A stretch of 64,000 nt of DNA from Lomentospora prolificans (taxonomy: Eukaryota > Ascomycota > Sordariomycetes > Microascales > Microascaceae): positions 62,001 through 126,000 of the forward strand of contig JARFXM010000004.1 of NCBI GenBank assembly GCA_029532625.1, written 5' to 3'. The notes beneath the pieces were generated by a model. It was not told the DNA's origin. It did not search any database and saw only the letters and a program-made list of their open reading frames with translations. The position numbers and the translations under genes were made by a program. Shown in pieces: positions 21,251 through 32,038 of the stretch. Numbering within the stretch: the stretch's first letter is position 1; each line of letters begins with the position of its first letter.

Positions 21251-24200
21251 TCAACCCGCCAACTCTGGGGGGCATTGAACGACTACGATTCCTTGGTCTG
21301 TAGAAAACACAAAGCAGCGGTTCGGGCCCATGCTACAAATAGTTCTGCTCCTTGAATATCTCCACTGGGGTAAAATAAAGAAGAGGCGGTTGATTGGTGC
21401 GTCATGTTCGGCGTTTGTCCCGATATCAATGCTGCAAACCCAGAGCTGCGCGTCGAGGAAATAGATAGTAGAACCCGAAGTGCAAAGAATTTCCGACACC
21501 TTGACGGTGTCAAGTACGGGGACGGTGTTTGTATCCGAGAGGACAGATGCCATAACTTTGGCCTGCTGAGCCTGCCTTGATTCTTCGACTTCAACGAAAT
21601 CTGCCCACTTGAAGAATCGTCTTGCACCCGAAGGTGTCGTTATGACGAAACTTTCCGCCCCGCTTCCGAGGTGGAAAGGTCGTTGGTTTTCCAAACTGTT
21701 ATGAAACTTGAGGGTGCGTAAGACGGTCCCGGATGGCAAATCCCATAGGGCATTCGACCCTTCCATCCCGCACAGAAGTAGTCGCTTCGCGTCGCGGCTT
21801 AGCAGAAGACCAGTTATTCTTTCTTCGTGCGCGCGTGACAGGAGAATGTTGGCTGTGACTTCGGAAGGTTTGGAGGTGCTGGCTTTCAGTGATGCAACAA
21901 TTATATGCCCATTATTGTCCGCAGAGATGATCATTTCGCCAGCTCTATCCAAGGCCATATGCATAACCGTCGAATGATGCTTGTATATTACCTTTATTGC
22001 CCGTCCTTCCAACGAGTATGCCCATACCTCTTTAGCGTCGTTGCCGACAAACACATGGGAAGCCGAGGCAGAGCACGCCACAGCCATCACTGAGGGGACT
22101 CTTGCAACGCGAGAGCTTACCCCCTCTGTGATTGGGAGGGTGGTTGGTCGGCTCAAGTCACTCTGGCTATCCGTCGTGGCGCTCCGAACAAGCACAGGAG
22201 GATCCCAGAAGTTTAAGTGCGCTTGCCCAACTTCAAAGAGTCCGAGGCCGTCGCTACTAAAGGCCAGATCCCTTATACTCATTTCCTGGACCGTCACTCG
22301 GTAGATCATGGGAAGAGATGACGCACCCTCCGGCGCTTCGCAGTCAAATATGCAGAGATGCTGGTATCTACCACCAGTCGCTAGGGTCAGCCCGTCTGGT
22401 GAAAAGGCGATGGAAGTGGCATAGAGCTCGTCGTTTTTGTATTTGGGCGCCATCGTGACGGTATCATAGATGATAAGTGCACCATCTGCGAGGTATGAAA
22501 CCGCAAGCGCCTGCATGTCTAGGCTGGGATTGAATGCCATGCTCAGCGCTTTGGAGAGGATACATGGGGGCCTCTGAAAGGTCCTGTACAACTGTCCCTC
22601 GGCTAAGCTGACGAGGTATATAGGGTGCATTTCAAAGTTGATGGCAGCAAGAGATAAATCGGTAGATATCGCAGCAACTGTTGGTGGCTTTTTTATAGCA
22701 GGAAGTGATTTGTCATCGTCAGGCTGGGTAGACCAGGGAACGTTGGTCGTGGTGCCTTCGTGGAAATTCCTAGATGTAGAGGTTAGCTGAGTGATTCCTC
22801 TAGACTTTTTTCCTTCTTCTTCTTCTTCTCTTGTTCTGGTTCTGGTGAGTGGCAGAGGGAGGACAGCTACGGAGATATAATTATGGACGGACCGGAAAAC
22901 TCACCAGAAACAAGTGGCTTTCTGTGGTGCAAGATAGCAGAGAGTCTGAGAATTGATGAGAGATACAGCAAGAACTCGATAGCCGAGCTTGAGAGTGGCG
23001 ACGAGCGTTTTCGCCGCTACATCCCACACTTGCACCGTCAGAGATCCGGATGCCACGAGATACTGGTCATCGGCACTGAATAGGAGAGTGTACATCACAC
23101 CCTCAGACTTGAACTCTGCCAGCTGCTGCGTTGTCGCACGGTCGTAGAGTATCACGCTACGTTTGAGCAGAGCAACAGCAAAATGGCGCCTGCCGTTGGT
23201 CACCGCGAAAGCCTCCCCATTGTAACGCTTGTAGAAAAGGCAGTCATCCCATTGTTCGTCCACGTCTCCGGCGACAGACAAGCACCCGTGTCCGCTCGGA
23301 AAGGAGGTAGAGATCACTGACGCCTTTGGGCATATGGTCGGTATTAACGTCCGTATTGATGAAGGTTTCGTTAACACTTGGTCGCGGAATTTCGCGTGGA
23401 CACGAATGAGATCCGTCACCCAGAGTTCGAGATCGCGCATCTCTCGCGTGCAAGGCGCGTGATGGTTCGCCCTACGGGTTAGATAGGTCTTGATGTTTGA
23501 CGCAGTCTCCACCACTGTCTGCAAGTCGCCGGCCTCGGCCAAGCGTTGAATCCAAACCAGGACATTTGTCTTGAAGAAATCGGAAAGGGCATGCATCAAC
23601 TCATTCGGCTGGGAAGATCCCTGCCGTAGGTGGAGAGAGAAATTCTTCATTGCATACTCGAGTAGCACATCGCTCGTCGCAGAGCTTGCTGTTGTTTCAT
23701 CCGACATAAGAAACGGTAGTGGCGGCTTCTGTTTGACCCCCAAGACATCACTCGATAGGTACCGTAGGCAAATGAGAGCTAATCTACTATGGTCTTCGTT
23801 TCTCACAATCCGAAGCCGGGGATCTACAGAGTCTCCTGTCAGGTAGACACTTGCTGACCTATGTACCATCTTGACCCTCGATTGATCATCAAGGCACAGC
23901 ATATGCCGGCAGCTCTTGATGACATCCTGTGCAGTCACATCGACGTCGAGTTTGATCGCCAACAACAGTTCGTTGATATGTAGGTAACGAGGAGCCAAAG
24001 TCACCCAGCGAAACGCGGACTTTGCGACTTTGATGGTCTCTGGTTTTACTAGGATCGTTTTGGATATCCGAGAATACCTCTCTTCAAGCTGCGGATGGAG
24101 GTTGCGGATAATCTCTTCAATTTCTTCTTCAGAATCGGCGGCAACGATCTCGCTGGCTACTAGCTTAGCCCAGAGGAAACACCCGTTTGCAAGACTAACC

Positions 24201-26017
24201 AGGCGAGATACCCAATCTGCTGTCTGTTGCTCGCCAGCAGGTCGAGATTGAAGTCCCTTTTCTATGCATGCGCGTATGTCAGAGTCTGTAAATACGCCGT
24301 TAGTCGAAACGTTACTGAAGGATCTCTTCATGGTCAGCTGCACAAAGCAGCCTTACCTAACTGCGTAGATTGCGACATGTCTACTTTAGAGAAACGATCG
24401 GACAGCCTTGTGCTAATGCCATGTATATACTCCTCGAGGGTGCCGCTTCGGCTTGAAACAAAGAGAGAGATGTGTTCGACGCTTAAAGCCAGGAGTTCCG
24501 TGAATGGGCCGGGGTTGGGACACTCATCCAGTCCGTCTATCACCCAGATATGTTGTCTTTGCTGCTTGGGGCGGAAATTGAAAACGTCTAGTCGAAAGAT
24601 ACCCTCCTCAAAGATGTATTTCCAGATCGAGCGGTGGTCTTGCCTTTTCAGGACCAGCTGGCTTTCAAGAAGTTGTACCAGAAAGGTTTGGACGTCGGGG
24701 TCAACGAGTGCCATTTGGTACGCCAGCGATAGGAGGCAACCTGACACTGAGGATAATCTCAGAAATTCGGTTCCGAAGAGAAAATAGCTGACGCGATAGC
24801 CCTCCTCGCGAAGGCTAGATGCTATGTAGGCCGAGAGAACTGATTTACCGGCTCCCATCCTCCCGGTGAGCCAAAAAAGCCTTGGAACTGCTTCGGCCGT
24901 TGCTAGATCCTTCCATTTCCGAAAGGTGCTACCCTGAGTTAGCCAGACAAATGTGCCTTCTTGCCATTCGCCCATCTTTGCGTGTATGACTGTCTCATAG
25001 TCTGCCTCATCGACCTCCAGGAATTTCCGTAACTTTGCGCGAATCTCATTTGTAGGTGTCGCTGTGAATCATCAGCAATCCGTAGAAAAAACGGAAGAAA
25101 AAAGAGAAGGCACAAAGTTGTGCCTTGCTCCCCCCCACCGGGTTTGCGAGGGAGAAAGCCAGGACAAACAACTTACTTTGGTCTCTAATCATATTTACGC
25201 GAGTCAATAGAGCATTTCGCACTAGGACATAGTTTCTGTCACTGGGATCTGTAAACTTGCAGAGCTGGCGATGGTCAGCGATGAGATAGCGAGCGGCTTC
25301 GTTGTCCCAGCCGAGCTCGGCGGACTCCCGTTCAACGATAAAACTGCGTATGGGCCCGATGCGCATTTTGAGTGTTTCGATAAATGTATCGATGAACAGA
25401 TCTTTGGAATTCCGTGCCTCTCGTGAAAATGAGTCGAACAGTTGCTTCAGATCGGGCGAGTCGGGGATTAGATCTTCGACAAAGGGCTTTTCGATGCATA
25501 GAAAGCGAAGCATCGCTTTCAAAGACGAGGCCGATTTAGAACCTCGGTGGGGAGTGCCGAGAAAGAAGATGGCGCGGATTCGAGCCGCTAGATCTCCCGT
25601 CCTATCCCGGGAAGCTCGGGCAGCGACGTACAGCTGCTTTGCAACCAGACCCCCCATACTGTGGCCTATGAGTATGATGCCCGTTCGAGATTCGCGAATG
25701 CGTTTGTCATCCTTCAGGCCCAGGTAGAGGTTCCTGGCAAAATCCTTCACGCGGAGGATGCTCGTCTCCGGCGTCGCCCAGTCCGAGGGGTAGCCAAAAG
25801 TATTGATGGCGACGTATGGCCTGAAGTCTTCATCGTTGGCGAGGAACTGCTTTGGCCAGAAGGGCACTCCGCCGTCGGTCGCGGGGTGGCCATCCTGGCC
25901 CCATGTATGGCGGCTCCCGCCGCCAAGACCATGAATGAGGATGATGTCTACGCAGGGATTCTGTGATTCATAGACGGTATTGAGACTTATTTGGCCACGT
26001 TTCTTACCGGGTGGCAT
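21251..26017 (-). CDS. NOD-like receptor: hydrolase-NACHT-WD40-like
   Basis: Four exons, complement of 26017-25177, 25061-24357, 24285-22905 and 22769-21251, encode 1,481 residues. Introns: GTAAGT...CACAG; GTAAGG, CTAAC, TACAG; GTGAGT, CTAAC, CTAG. Residues 1-260 are an alpha/beta hydrolase of the SesB type: VDIILIHGLGGGSRHTW near 23-39, the nucleophile elbow GHSMGG at 118-123 (Ser120) and FLGTPHRGS. A NACHT NTPase follows: P-loop GRMGAGKS at 347-354 and Walker B WVIDGLDEC at 453-461. After the helical NACHT arm, the last 600 residues contain diverged WD40-like blades (LTVQVWDVAAKTLVATL, IAFSPDGLTLATGG, ALWDLPSGTVLRTL). Such fungal NLRs act in heterokaryon incompatibility and innate immunity: the repeats sense, NACHT oligomerises, the N-terminal domain executes. 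All signature residues are intact. The blades are not near-identical, so this is not a recently amplified repeat type. Confidence 0.93.
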
Positions 26018-26820
26018 GGGAGTGGCACGCAAGAACAAGCCAGAACCCACGTCCTTAGGCGTGGTTAAAGTGAGGCGCGTGGCAACTTGATGAAATGTAA
26101 TTCGACAGAATAATTGTAAAACTTTGGTCGCAGGCCCTGCCTGAAGACATATATATAACTGGGAAGTCTATGTGAAGCCAGTTAATTGTGATCGTTACTG
26201 CGGATGGCTCCGAAGCTAATCCAACAAAAGATGCAAATGCAACAGGAAAAGTCAAAGTCTCAGCTTTTGGCGGGTGGCGGTTCAAATACATATATATCCT
26301 CTGAGAAATCCTCCCCTTCGCCCCCCTGTCGTACAAAAAGAGAACCAGGCGTCAAGCTGAAGGTGGGAGGTATGAATACGTGAGCGGGGGGAACCAGGGT
26401 CGCGAGCCACGGCGCTTGGAACATTAAAGGTCCCCGGCGCCCGATTGGATCGACTTGGAGGGAAGCACTTGCTACCCTGGAAGATTCTGAGTAACCATGC
26501 ATAGTTTTCCTCGGGTAGGGCTCGTGGACCGGGCCGAGTCGCCCATGTTCTTGCGCTTGTGCAAGCCTTTCCCTCCCCGTTACCCGACTCCCGACGATAG
26601 GTAATAGGTCTGAATGACGTGTCTTCAAATGCGGACAAAACAGGGAAAACAATACTCTAGCACCGATCGATATCGACTGGGTTTAGGTCAAGGGTGACAT
26701 GCCCAGTCTCTCCGTGAGCTCTTTTGCTCTGATGGAGGGCAAAGGTGATTGTTATTAGCGAATTTGATTCTTGCTCAGACCCTGTTCCTTTCTGCCGTCG
26801 GGGAGTCCATGATCAGAAAC
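26018..26820. other. Promoter region of the NLR
   Basis: Contains an alternating TA element (about 26149-26157), roughly 135 nt upstream of the NLR ATG on the minus strand. It also holds the 3' flank of the kinase-like gene. No other gene. Confidence 0.45.
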
Positions 26821-28119
26821 CTACTTCTCAAGGGGTTTTATCATCAATTCGAGATCGTCAGCTGCGGCTGCATCTTGGACACAAAACCGACTGAGTGCAA
26901 GGTTAGCGGTGCACGAGAGTATTGAGTATGCCCTGTCGGTCGGAGAGGTAACCCACATCGCATACAACCCAACTCTGTCCTCAAGGCCCTCCTCCCTAAC
27001 TTGGGACCTAGACCGGCTGTGTCTATAGTTTGAGAACAGCTCATTCGACTTCCCGTTGGCGAGCAAATACAGTCCACCTAGGTCATCTGCGATGATGATG
27101 CGGGAGCGTAGACCCCCAGGTGATGGTCAGTACAACGCACTGCAAGTCATTCAAATGGGGAGGAGCGTACACTCGGGCGGTCCCAAGAATGAGGCAGGAT
27201 TGATAATTAAGTATTGCTCTTCGGAAGTCTCCGTTCCAAATTCTGGTGGTATTATCGAGAGTATGGTATCGTTCCTCAGATTACCATGCACCAGAGATGG
27301 CCTAAAGGCTGGATCTTCGTCGAGCGGCCGCAGCAAGTCCTTATATATGCTACTGTTTAAAGCCACATGTCGTAGCTCCGAGAGCAGTCTAGCCGCTTTC
27401 TCCAGCTCCACGGTCGGTTTGTCGTGGCCATGGAGCCTGTTCCAGTCCCCCAATCGCCTTTGACATATGTCGATGGCGTTAATTAGGCTACTTTTGTAAA
27501 AGCTTTCCCAGGATGACTCCTGCTGAGGAACGGGCTGGGGTAGGTCGGGGCTGTGGTTCAGGCCGAAATGCTTCTCTTTGCTTCGTGTGACAGAGTAAAT
27601 TGCTGCCATGAGATCCCAGAACTTTATTGTCGGTACCATAAACATCTGTAGCGGCTGAAAGTCGCCATAGTCCTGGTAAATGTAGAACCGCACACCGACG
27701 GACGGATCGGTAAACGTACCGTCGACGAGTGGTTTAGGTACAAGCCCGGGAGCGGCCCGCCACATCTCCGCCAACGCTGTCTTTTCACTGGCTAGAACGT
27801 GTTCGTCATAGTCTTGGGAAATCTGAGAAAGACAATGCAAGATCAATTAGAACACATCGACCCAATAGAAAGGGAGGCTGTCGGTGCTGCTTGCCTTGAT
27901 AAAGTAGGACGCTTCAGAGCCGTCTTTTAACTCGACATGGAGCGGGTATCCGCCATGAATCGGCTGCCCAATTTCTGTTACTTCGGCTGCTCCTAGATGG
28001 AAAATAGCTAGTGCGACTTTTTAGTGCGAAAGGTCCATGCAGGAGAGCGGTTAGGGGAGTTTACCCGAGAGAAACCCAGCGTCAGACCCGATTCTTTCTT
28101 TCATATCGACGTTCTCCAT
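26821..28119 (-). CDS. Fructosamine-kinase-like protein, likely pseudokinase
   Basis: Five exons, complement of 28119-28065, 27992-27895, 27822-27171, 27086-26957 and 26890-26821, encode 334 residues. Intron 2 is a GC-AG intron (AAG|GCAAGC). The others are GTAAAC...CTAG, GTACGC...CGCAG and GTGGGT, CTAAC, CTCAG. The fold is that of fructosamine-3-kinases, which phosphorylate ketosamines to undo glycation: EASYFIK (ATP Lys51), YIYQDYGDFQPL, KHFGLNHSPDLPQPVPQQ with SSWESFY, and LLRPL...PSLVHG. The catalytic loop reads HGNLRNDT (Asn232 in place of the catalytic Asp), and the metal-binding DPA motif reads INPA (Asn259 for Asp). The frame is open throughout. I infer a non-catalytic or altered member. 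It lies 0.8 kb downstream of the NLR start, same strand. Confidence 0.78.
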
Positions 28120-29199
28120 AGTATTATCCGGGCAAAGATCACTCACAATTCCTGCGAGACGAGTGGGAGCCAGGACCTTGGGAGACGCGGCCCTGCCACT
28201 GTTTTATAGACATGAATGAGCCCTCCAAGTCGGAGGAGAGAGCCATCCTCGATCCAAAGGCCATGAACCCTACCACTGGGTTTGCGAAATGTCTTCCGAG
28301 CTTAGCGCAACAGACCAAACTCTTTTAGGGAACAAACGAGATCTGTGTTTTCGTCTTAATCCGGAATCTGGCCCCCTTACTACTATTACCTCGCGAGTTA
28401 GCTATTTCCTCTGGCCTATCACGAGAGGGTCCCTAAGCGAGGTGTGGTAGATTATCACCGGATTGAGTAAGGAGGCAAACCTTATCCCCTCACGCTTCTC
28501 TACGTAGGGCGCGGAATAGTAAGATTCCCTCGTCTTCTGTAACGATAGGGGACAAGGTTTGGCTATCGAAGAGGTCAAGGGGTTGAATCCACAGCCAATT
28601 GGCCTCTTAAAAATGGCAGCTGAACACCACCTAGACAGATTTAGTGAAGCGTTCTGCGGAGTGTCATCTGCCCGATCTTCAAGGAGACAACTCTGATACA
28701 GCCACCGCGTGTAGGGACCGCCGCGTTACACCTCTCGCTTCTCAATCACACGCACGCCTCGTCCCAGAAACAAAGTTCCATACGAGGTTCGAGAGTTAGT
28801 GAGTGGTGGCCGGCGCGCAAGGGGAGATTATGCCTCACATTCACGGTTACGCATATCGAAGGTGGACGCCACAATGCTGCTCAGCATAGACCTACTACTA
28901 TGGACTCAGAGGACGTCACATGGGAGTAATGCGCCGCCAATTTCGGGACGCTGGGCCCAAGAACTGGAAGCTGAGGCGGTGATATGTCGCGCCCGTCGGT
29001 ATCAGCGTTGCAGGGAGTCTGACCTATTATTCTTATGAATTCCCGGCAAACAAACCCAATTTGACTGCTAAGTTCATACATCTCTACATCCGCAATGGCC
29101 ATGTATGGATGGAGTCTGCACATCGACACATTTCCCGAGTTGACACCCAGTAGATAGATGATAACGAGTGTTCTCGCGTGGCATCCCTTTTAAGGGTTG
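28120..29199. other. Gene-free stretch
   Basis: Upstream flank of the kinase-like gene, then sequence with no frame of coding character, no RNA gene and no clear repeat. Confidence 0.4.
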
Positions 29200-29565
29200 G
29201 ATATCCAATATCCAATATAGCCAGGATTTAGTGATAGCATTGGTATTCTGTGCCAGTTCAATGTTGGCTTCCCACCTTCTTTAGTGCGTGCTACGATTCA
29301 ATGATAGCCTTGGTATCTGTGCGAGCCCGTACAATCTTGGCTTCCCACCTTCTTCAGCGCTACGATAGAGTGGTCTAATCGTAGGGTTCTCGTTATCCAA
29401 TATCCAATAATAGCCAGCCAGGATTCAGCGACAGCATTAGTCTTTGTGCGAGTTCAACGTTGGCTTCCCACCTTCGTCAGTACTACGATTCAATGATAGC
29501 ATTGGTATCTGTGTGAGCCTGTTCAACCTTGGCTTCCAACCTTCTTCTTCAGCGCTACGATAGGT
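29200..29565 (+). repeat. Minisatellite: four ~70-bp units in two ~190-bp blocks
   Basis: A unit of about 65-75 bp, roughly GATTCAATGATAGCATTGG... GGCTTCCCACCTTCTTCAGCGCTAC, occurs four times, starting near 29224, 29295, 29421 and 29487. Units 1-2 and units 3-4 are each preceded by ATCCAATATCCAATA and TAGCCAGGATT, so the array is two copies of a larger block. Divergence between copies is moderate. It is non-coding. Confidence 0.85.
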
Positions 29566-29855
29566 GGAGGAAAAGAAAGATAAGTGTTACAAAGTATGAC
29601 CTGGATTTATAGTTAAATATAGAGCCAATAAGGTACTATAGGCTAGAACGCAACCGTGAAAATGAAGTGGATCCTTGATGTCCCTTGACTGTCACCTTTT
29701 GCGGGCAGTTATCTAGCATGGGTATAGGAGGGCTACAATATGTGCACACTTTTTGGTATCTTGTAAGTGCCTGGATAAGCCTGTAATGCACTGAAAAAAA
29801 ACGAAAAAATACCTGTAGAGTACCAAAAGCTTGCAGAAACATTTTTCAGTTAATA

Positions 29856-29856
<1 letters not shown>

Positions 29857-29886
<30 letters not shown>

Positions 29887-29889
29887 AAT
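29857..29889 (+). repeat. (AGA)n microsatellite
   Basis: About eleven uninterrupted AGA triplets, in non-coding sequence. Confidence 0.95.
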
Positions 29890-30141
29890 AACGCCTAGAC
29901 CTCAATGGTGTCGTCTGGGATCAGATCGTATCGAGATAGTGTGAATAAGGTTACCCTTCATTTTGCTGAGTCATCGGTTGCTGGCTTCCTATGCATGACA
30001 AGGAAGGAGCGACTTGCTGCGTTTTCATTGGTTAGTATCATCAGTAAGCAGCTTCGCATTCGTCGCCAGGGAAAGGGGCCCCACGCGCAAAATCCTCAAG
30101 AGCCCCTGAGGCTTAGATTGAATCCAAGGTCAACAATTTCA

Positions 30142-30164
30142 CAGAGAGAGAGAGAGAGAGAGAG
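30142..30164 (+). repeat. (AG)n microsatellite
   Basis: About eleven AG dinucleotides, some 115 nt upstream of the thioesterase-like start. Confidence 0.95.
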
Positions 30165-30277
30165 TGAGTGAATAGCACACCTGGCTGCATGTGATTTTTG
30201 CCCGGCACGGGCGGAGCAGAGGTGCAGGCGGATAAATGCGCATTCTTTCTTTCTGAGGGCCGTCATCTCACACATCG

Positions 30278-31312
30278 ATGGCTTCATTTCACGAGGCTTC
30301 TATTATTATGGACGTCGTCAGGATGAGTGTGAATTCGCTCTTACCGCGCCTGCGGGCCTTGCTCGCGTTGATTTCGCGAAACGCGCGGTCGCTGTTGAAG
30401 TTTAGAAACATCGTCATCGTCTACCTGCTCTTCAACCTCAAGAGCCTGCCACTCATGTGGCACGTAAGTGAACCCCCGTCTCTTCGCGAACCTCGCCTTG
30501 TTTATTAGCCCTCCGCCCGCCTTTTTTTTTTTTTTTTTTTTTTATATCCATCGACTAATCGAGCTCCCCGTTTGCAGCTGCGAACCTTCCGCACCGTTAT
30601 GCGCCGCATAACTGATCCGGCGCCGGGCAAGTATCTGACGCCGCGATGCCTCTTCCTCCCCACCGTCAGCTCCACGCGTGCGCCTTGGTTGGAATGCGAC
30701 TACAACATGCACAAGTCCAACTCCACCTACTTTAGCGACATCGACATGTCGCGTGGCAATCTCACGCTAGTCCTCTTCTGCAAGCCCTGGAACCCCTTCC
30801 CCGGCCCTAACCACATGGCCATGGTCCTTGGCAGCTGCAGTTGCGTCTGGCGCAAGGAGATCAAGCCGTATGAGCAGTACGAGCTGTGGTCGCGCGTTGT
30901 GTCCTGGGACGAGAAATGGGTCTACGTCGTCACTCACTTTGTCGAGAAGGGTCGCTACGCTCATAGGGAATATGTCCTTCAGCCCAGCCGTAAGCCGAGC
31001 AAGAAGAAGAAGTCTGAGCCGAAGGAGCCGATCAAGGCCGTGTACGCGTCAGCCATTTCCAGATACGTGGTCAAGAACAATCGGCGAACTGTTCCCCCGG
31101 AGGATGCCATTCGGCTGTGCGGCCTGCTGCCACCGAGGGACCCCGAAGACGCGCGTGGGGCTGGATCACCGACTTTCGAGGAGATGGATCGGATACGACA
31201 AAAGAACCTGCCCATCGTTCAGTTACGTCAAGGGTGGGACGTCGTTCACAGCCTCTTTGAAGGAGACGAGAGTGCTGCGCTGGGACGATATATGGATTTC
31301 ATGGGATGTTGA
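30278..31312 (+). CDS. THEM6-like thioesterase-fold protein
   Basis: Two exons, 30278-30463 and 30578-31312 (GTAAGT...TTTGCAG), encode 306 residues. Intron 1 contains 22 consecutive T. Exon 1 is a short amphipathic/hydrophobic leader ending LFNLKSLPLMWH, which may anchor the protein in a membrane. Exon 2 carries the hot-dog thioesterase signature of the THEM6 / 4HBT-like group: P-W-L-E-C-D-Y-N-M-H-K-S-N-S-T-Y-F-S-D followed by D-x-x-R. Members are acyl-thioester hydrolase-like proteins whose substrates are mostly unknown. A Lys-rich loop (near residues 194-206) interrupts the second half. The start at 30278 is the first ATG; Met at 30311 is an alternative. Confidence 0.85.
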
Positions 31313-31492
31313 TCATTTCAGAAATATTTCAAGAAGTGTATATTACAATAAATAGATATGTCTTCCCAATCAGCCTGTGACTTCCAGGAATTCCTTGGTC
31401 CCCTTCCTTCCCCACAGCACAGTGCCACGATTGCTCAATTGTCTCCTTCGAGCTCTTTTCCCCACGTCGTTGATGTCTCCAGTTGTTGGGGT

Positions 31493-32038
31493 TTAAGCCG
31501 AGGTGGGCTTAGCGCTGCCGGGTGTGACACCACGACCATCACCACCACCGACAGTTACTGTCACCGTGATCTTTTCGGTCTCGGCATCATGCACAGTCTT
31601 AGTCTCTGTTTCGGTTTCGGTCTCTGTCTTGACATCCCGCACAGTCTTTGTCTCGGTCTCGGTCTCAGTCTCGGTCTCGGTCTCGGTCTTCGTCAACACT
31701 TTGGTAACGGTCTCGGTTGACACGAGACCGCCGCCCGCCTCGGCAGTCACGGTGACATACTCGGTCGATACGAGGCCTCCTCCTGCGGCAGTCACGGTGA
31801 CGGTCTCGGTAGAGACAGGACCGCAGTTCTCGCCGCCGCTTCCACCGCCACCCTGTGTAACGGTAACTGTCTCCCTCGTTCGGACGTACTGGGTTTCTGA
31901 GACGCGAGTGCTGGTGGTAACTGTATGTGTCGAGGTGATGAAGAAGTTTTTCGTGATGGTGACTGTTACGGTCTCCTGGGCGACGACTGGGACGACCACA
32001 GCCCCAAGGGCAAGAAGGAGATTGCGGAGGGATAACAT
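31493..32038 (-). CDS. Secreted Thr/Val/Glu repeat protein
   Basis: Single exon, 182 residues. A signal peptide (LRNLLLALGAVVVPVVAQ) precedes a low-complexity region with repeated VSTETVTVTA units and two TE/KT-dipeptide runs of the form TETETETE...KTVRDVK and TETETETKTVHDAE. The dense Thr suggests heavy O-mannosylation and a cell-wall or mucin-like role (inferred). There are no conserved domains and one Cys. The C terminus (GVTPGSAKPTSA) has no GPI-type hydrophobic tail, so it is probably released or covalently linked in the wall. It is convergent with the thioesterase gene, only 180 bp away. Confidence 0.75.
   Translation of the reverse strand: MLSLRNLLLALGAVVVPVVAQETVTVTITKNFFITSTHTVTTSTRVSETQYVRTRETVTVTQGGGGSGGENCGPVSTETVTVTAAGGGLVSTEYVTVTAEAGGGLVSTETVTKVLTKTETETETETETETKTVRDVKTETETETETKTVHDAETEKITVTVTVGGGDGRGVTPGSAKPTSA

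Larger units (their letters stand above)
29566..30277. other. Intergenic with microsatellites
   Basis: Contains an (AGA)n run at 29857-29889 and an (AG)n run at about 30142-30164, and the promoter of the thioesterase-like gene. No gene seen. Confidence 0.5.
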
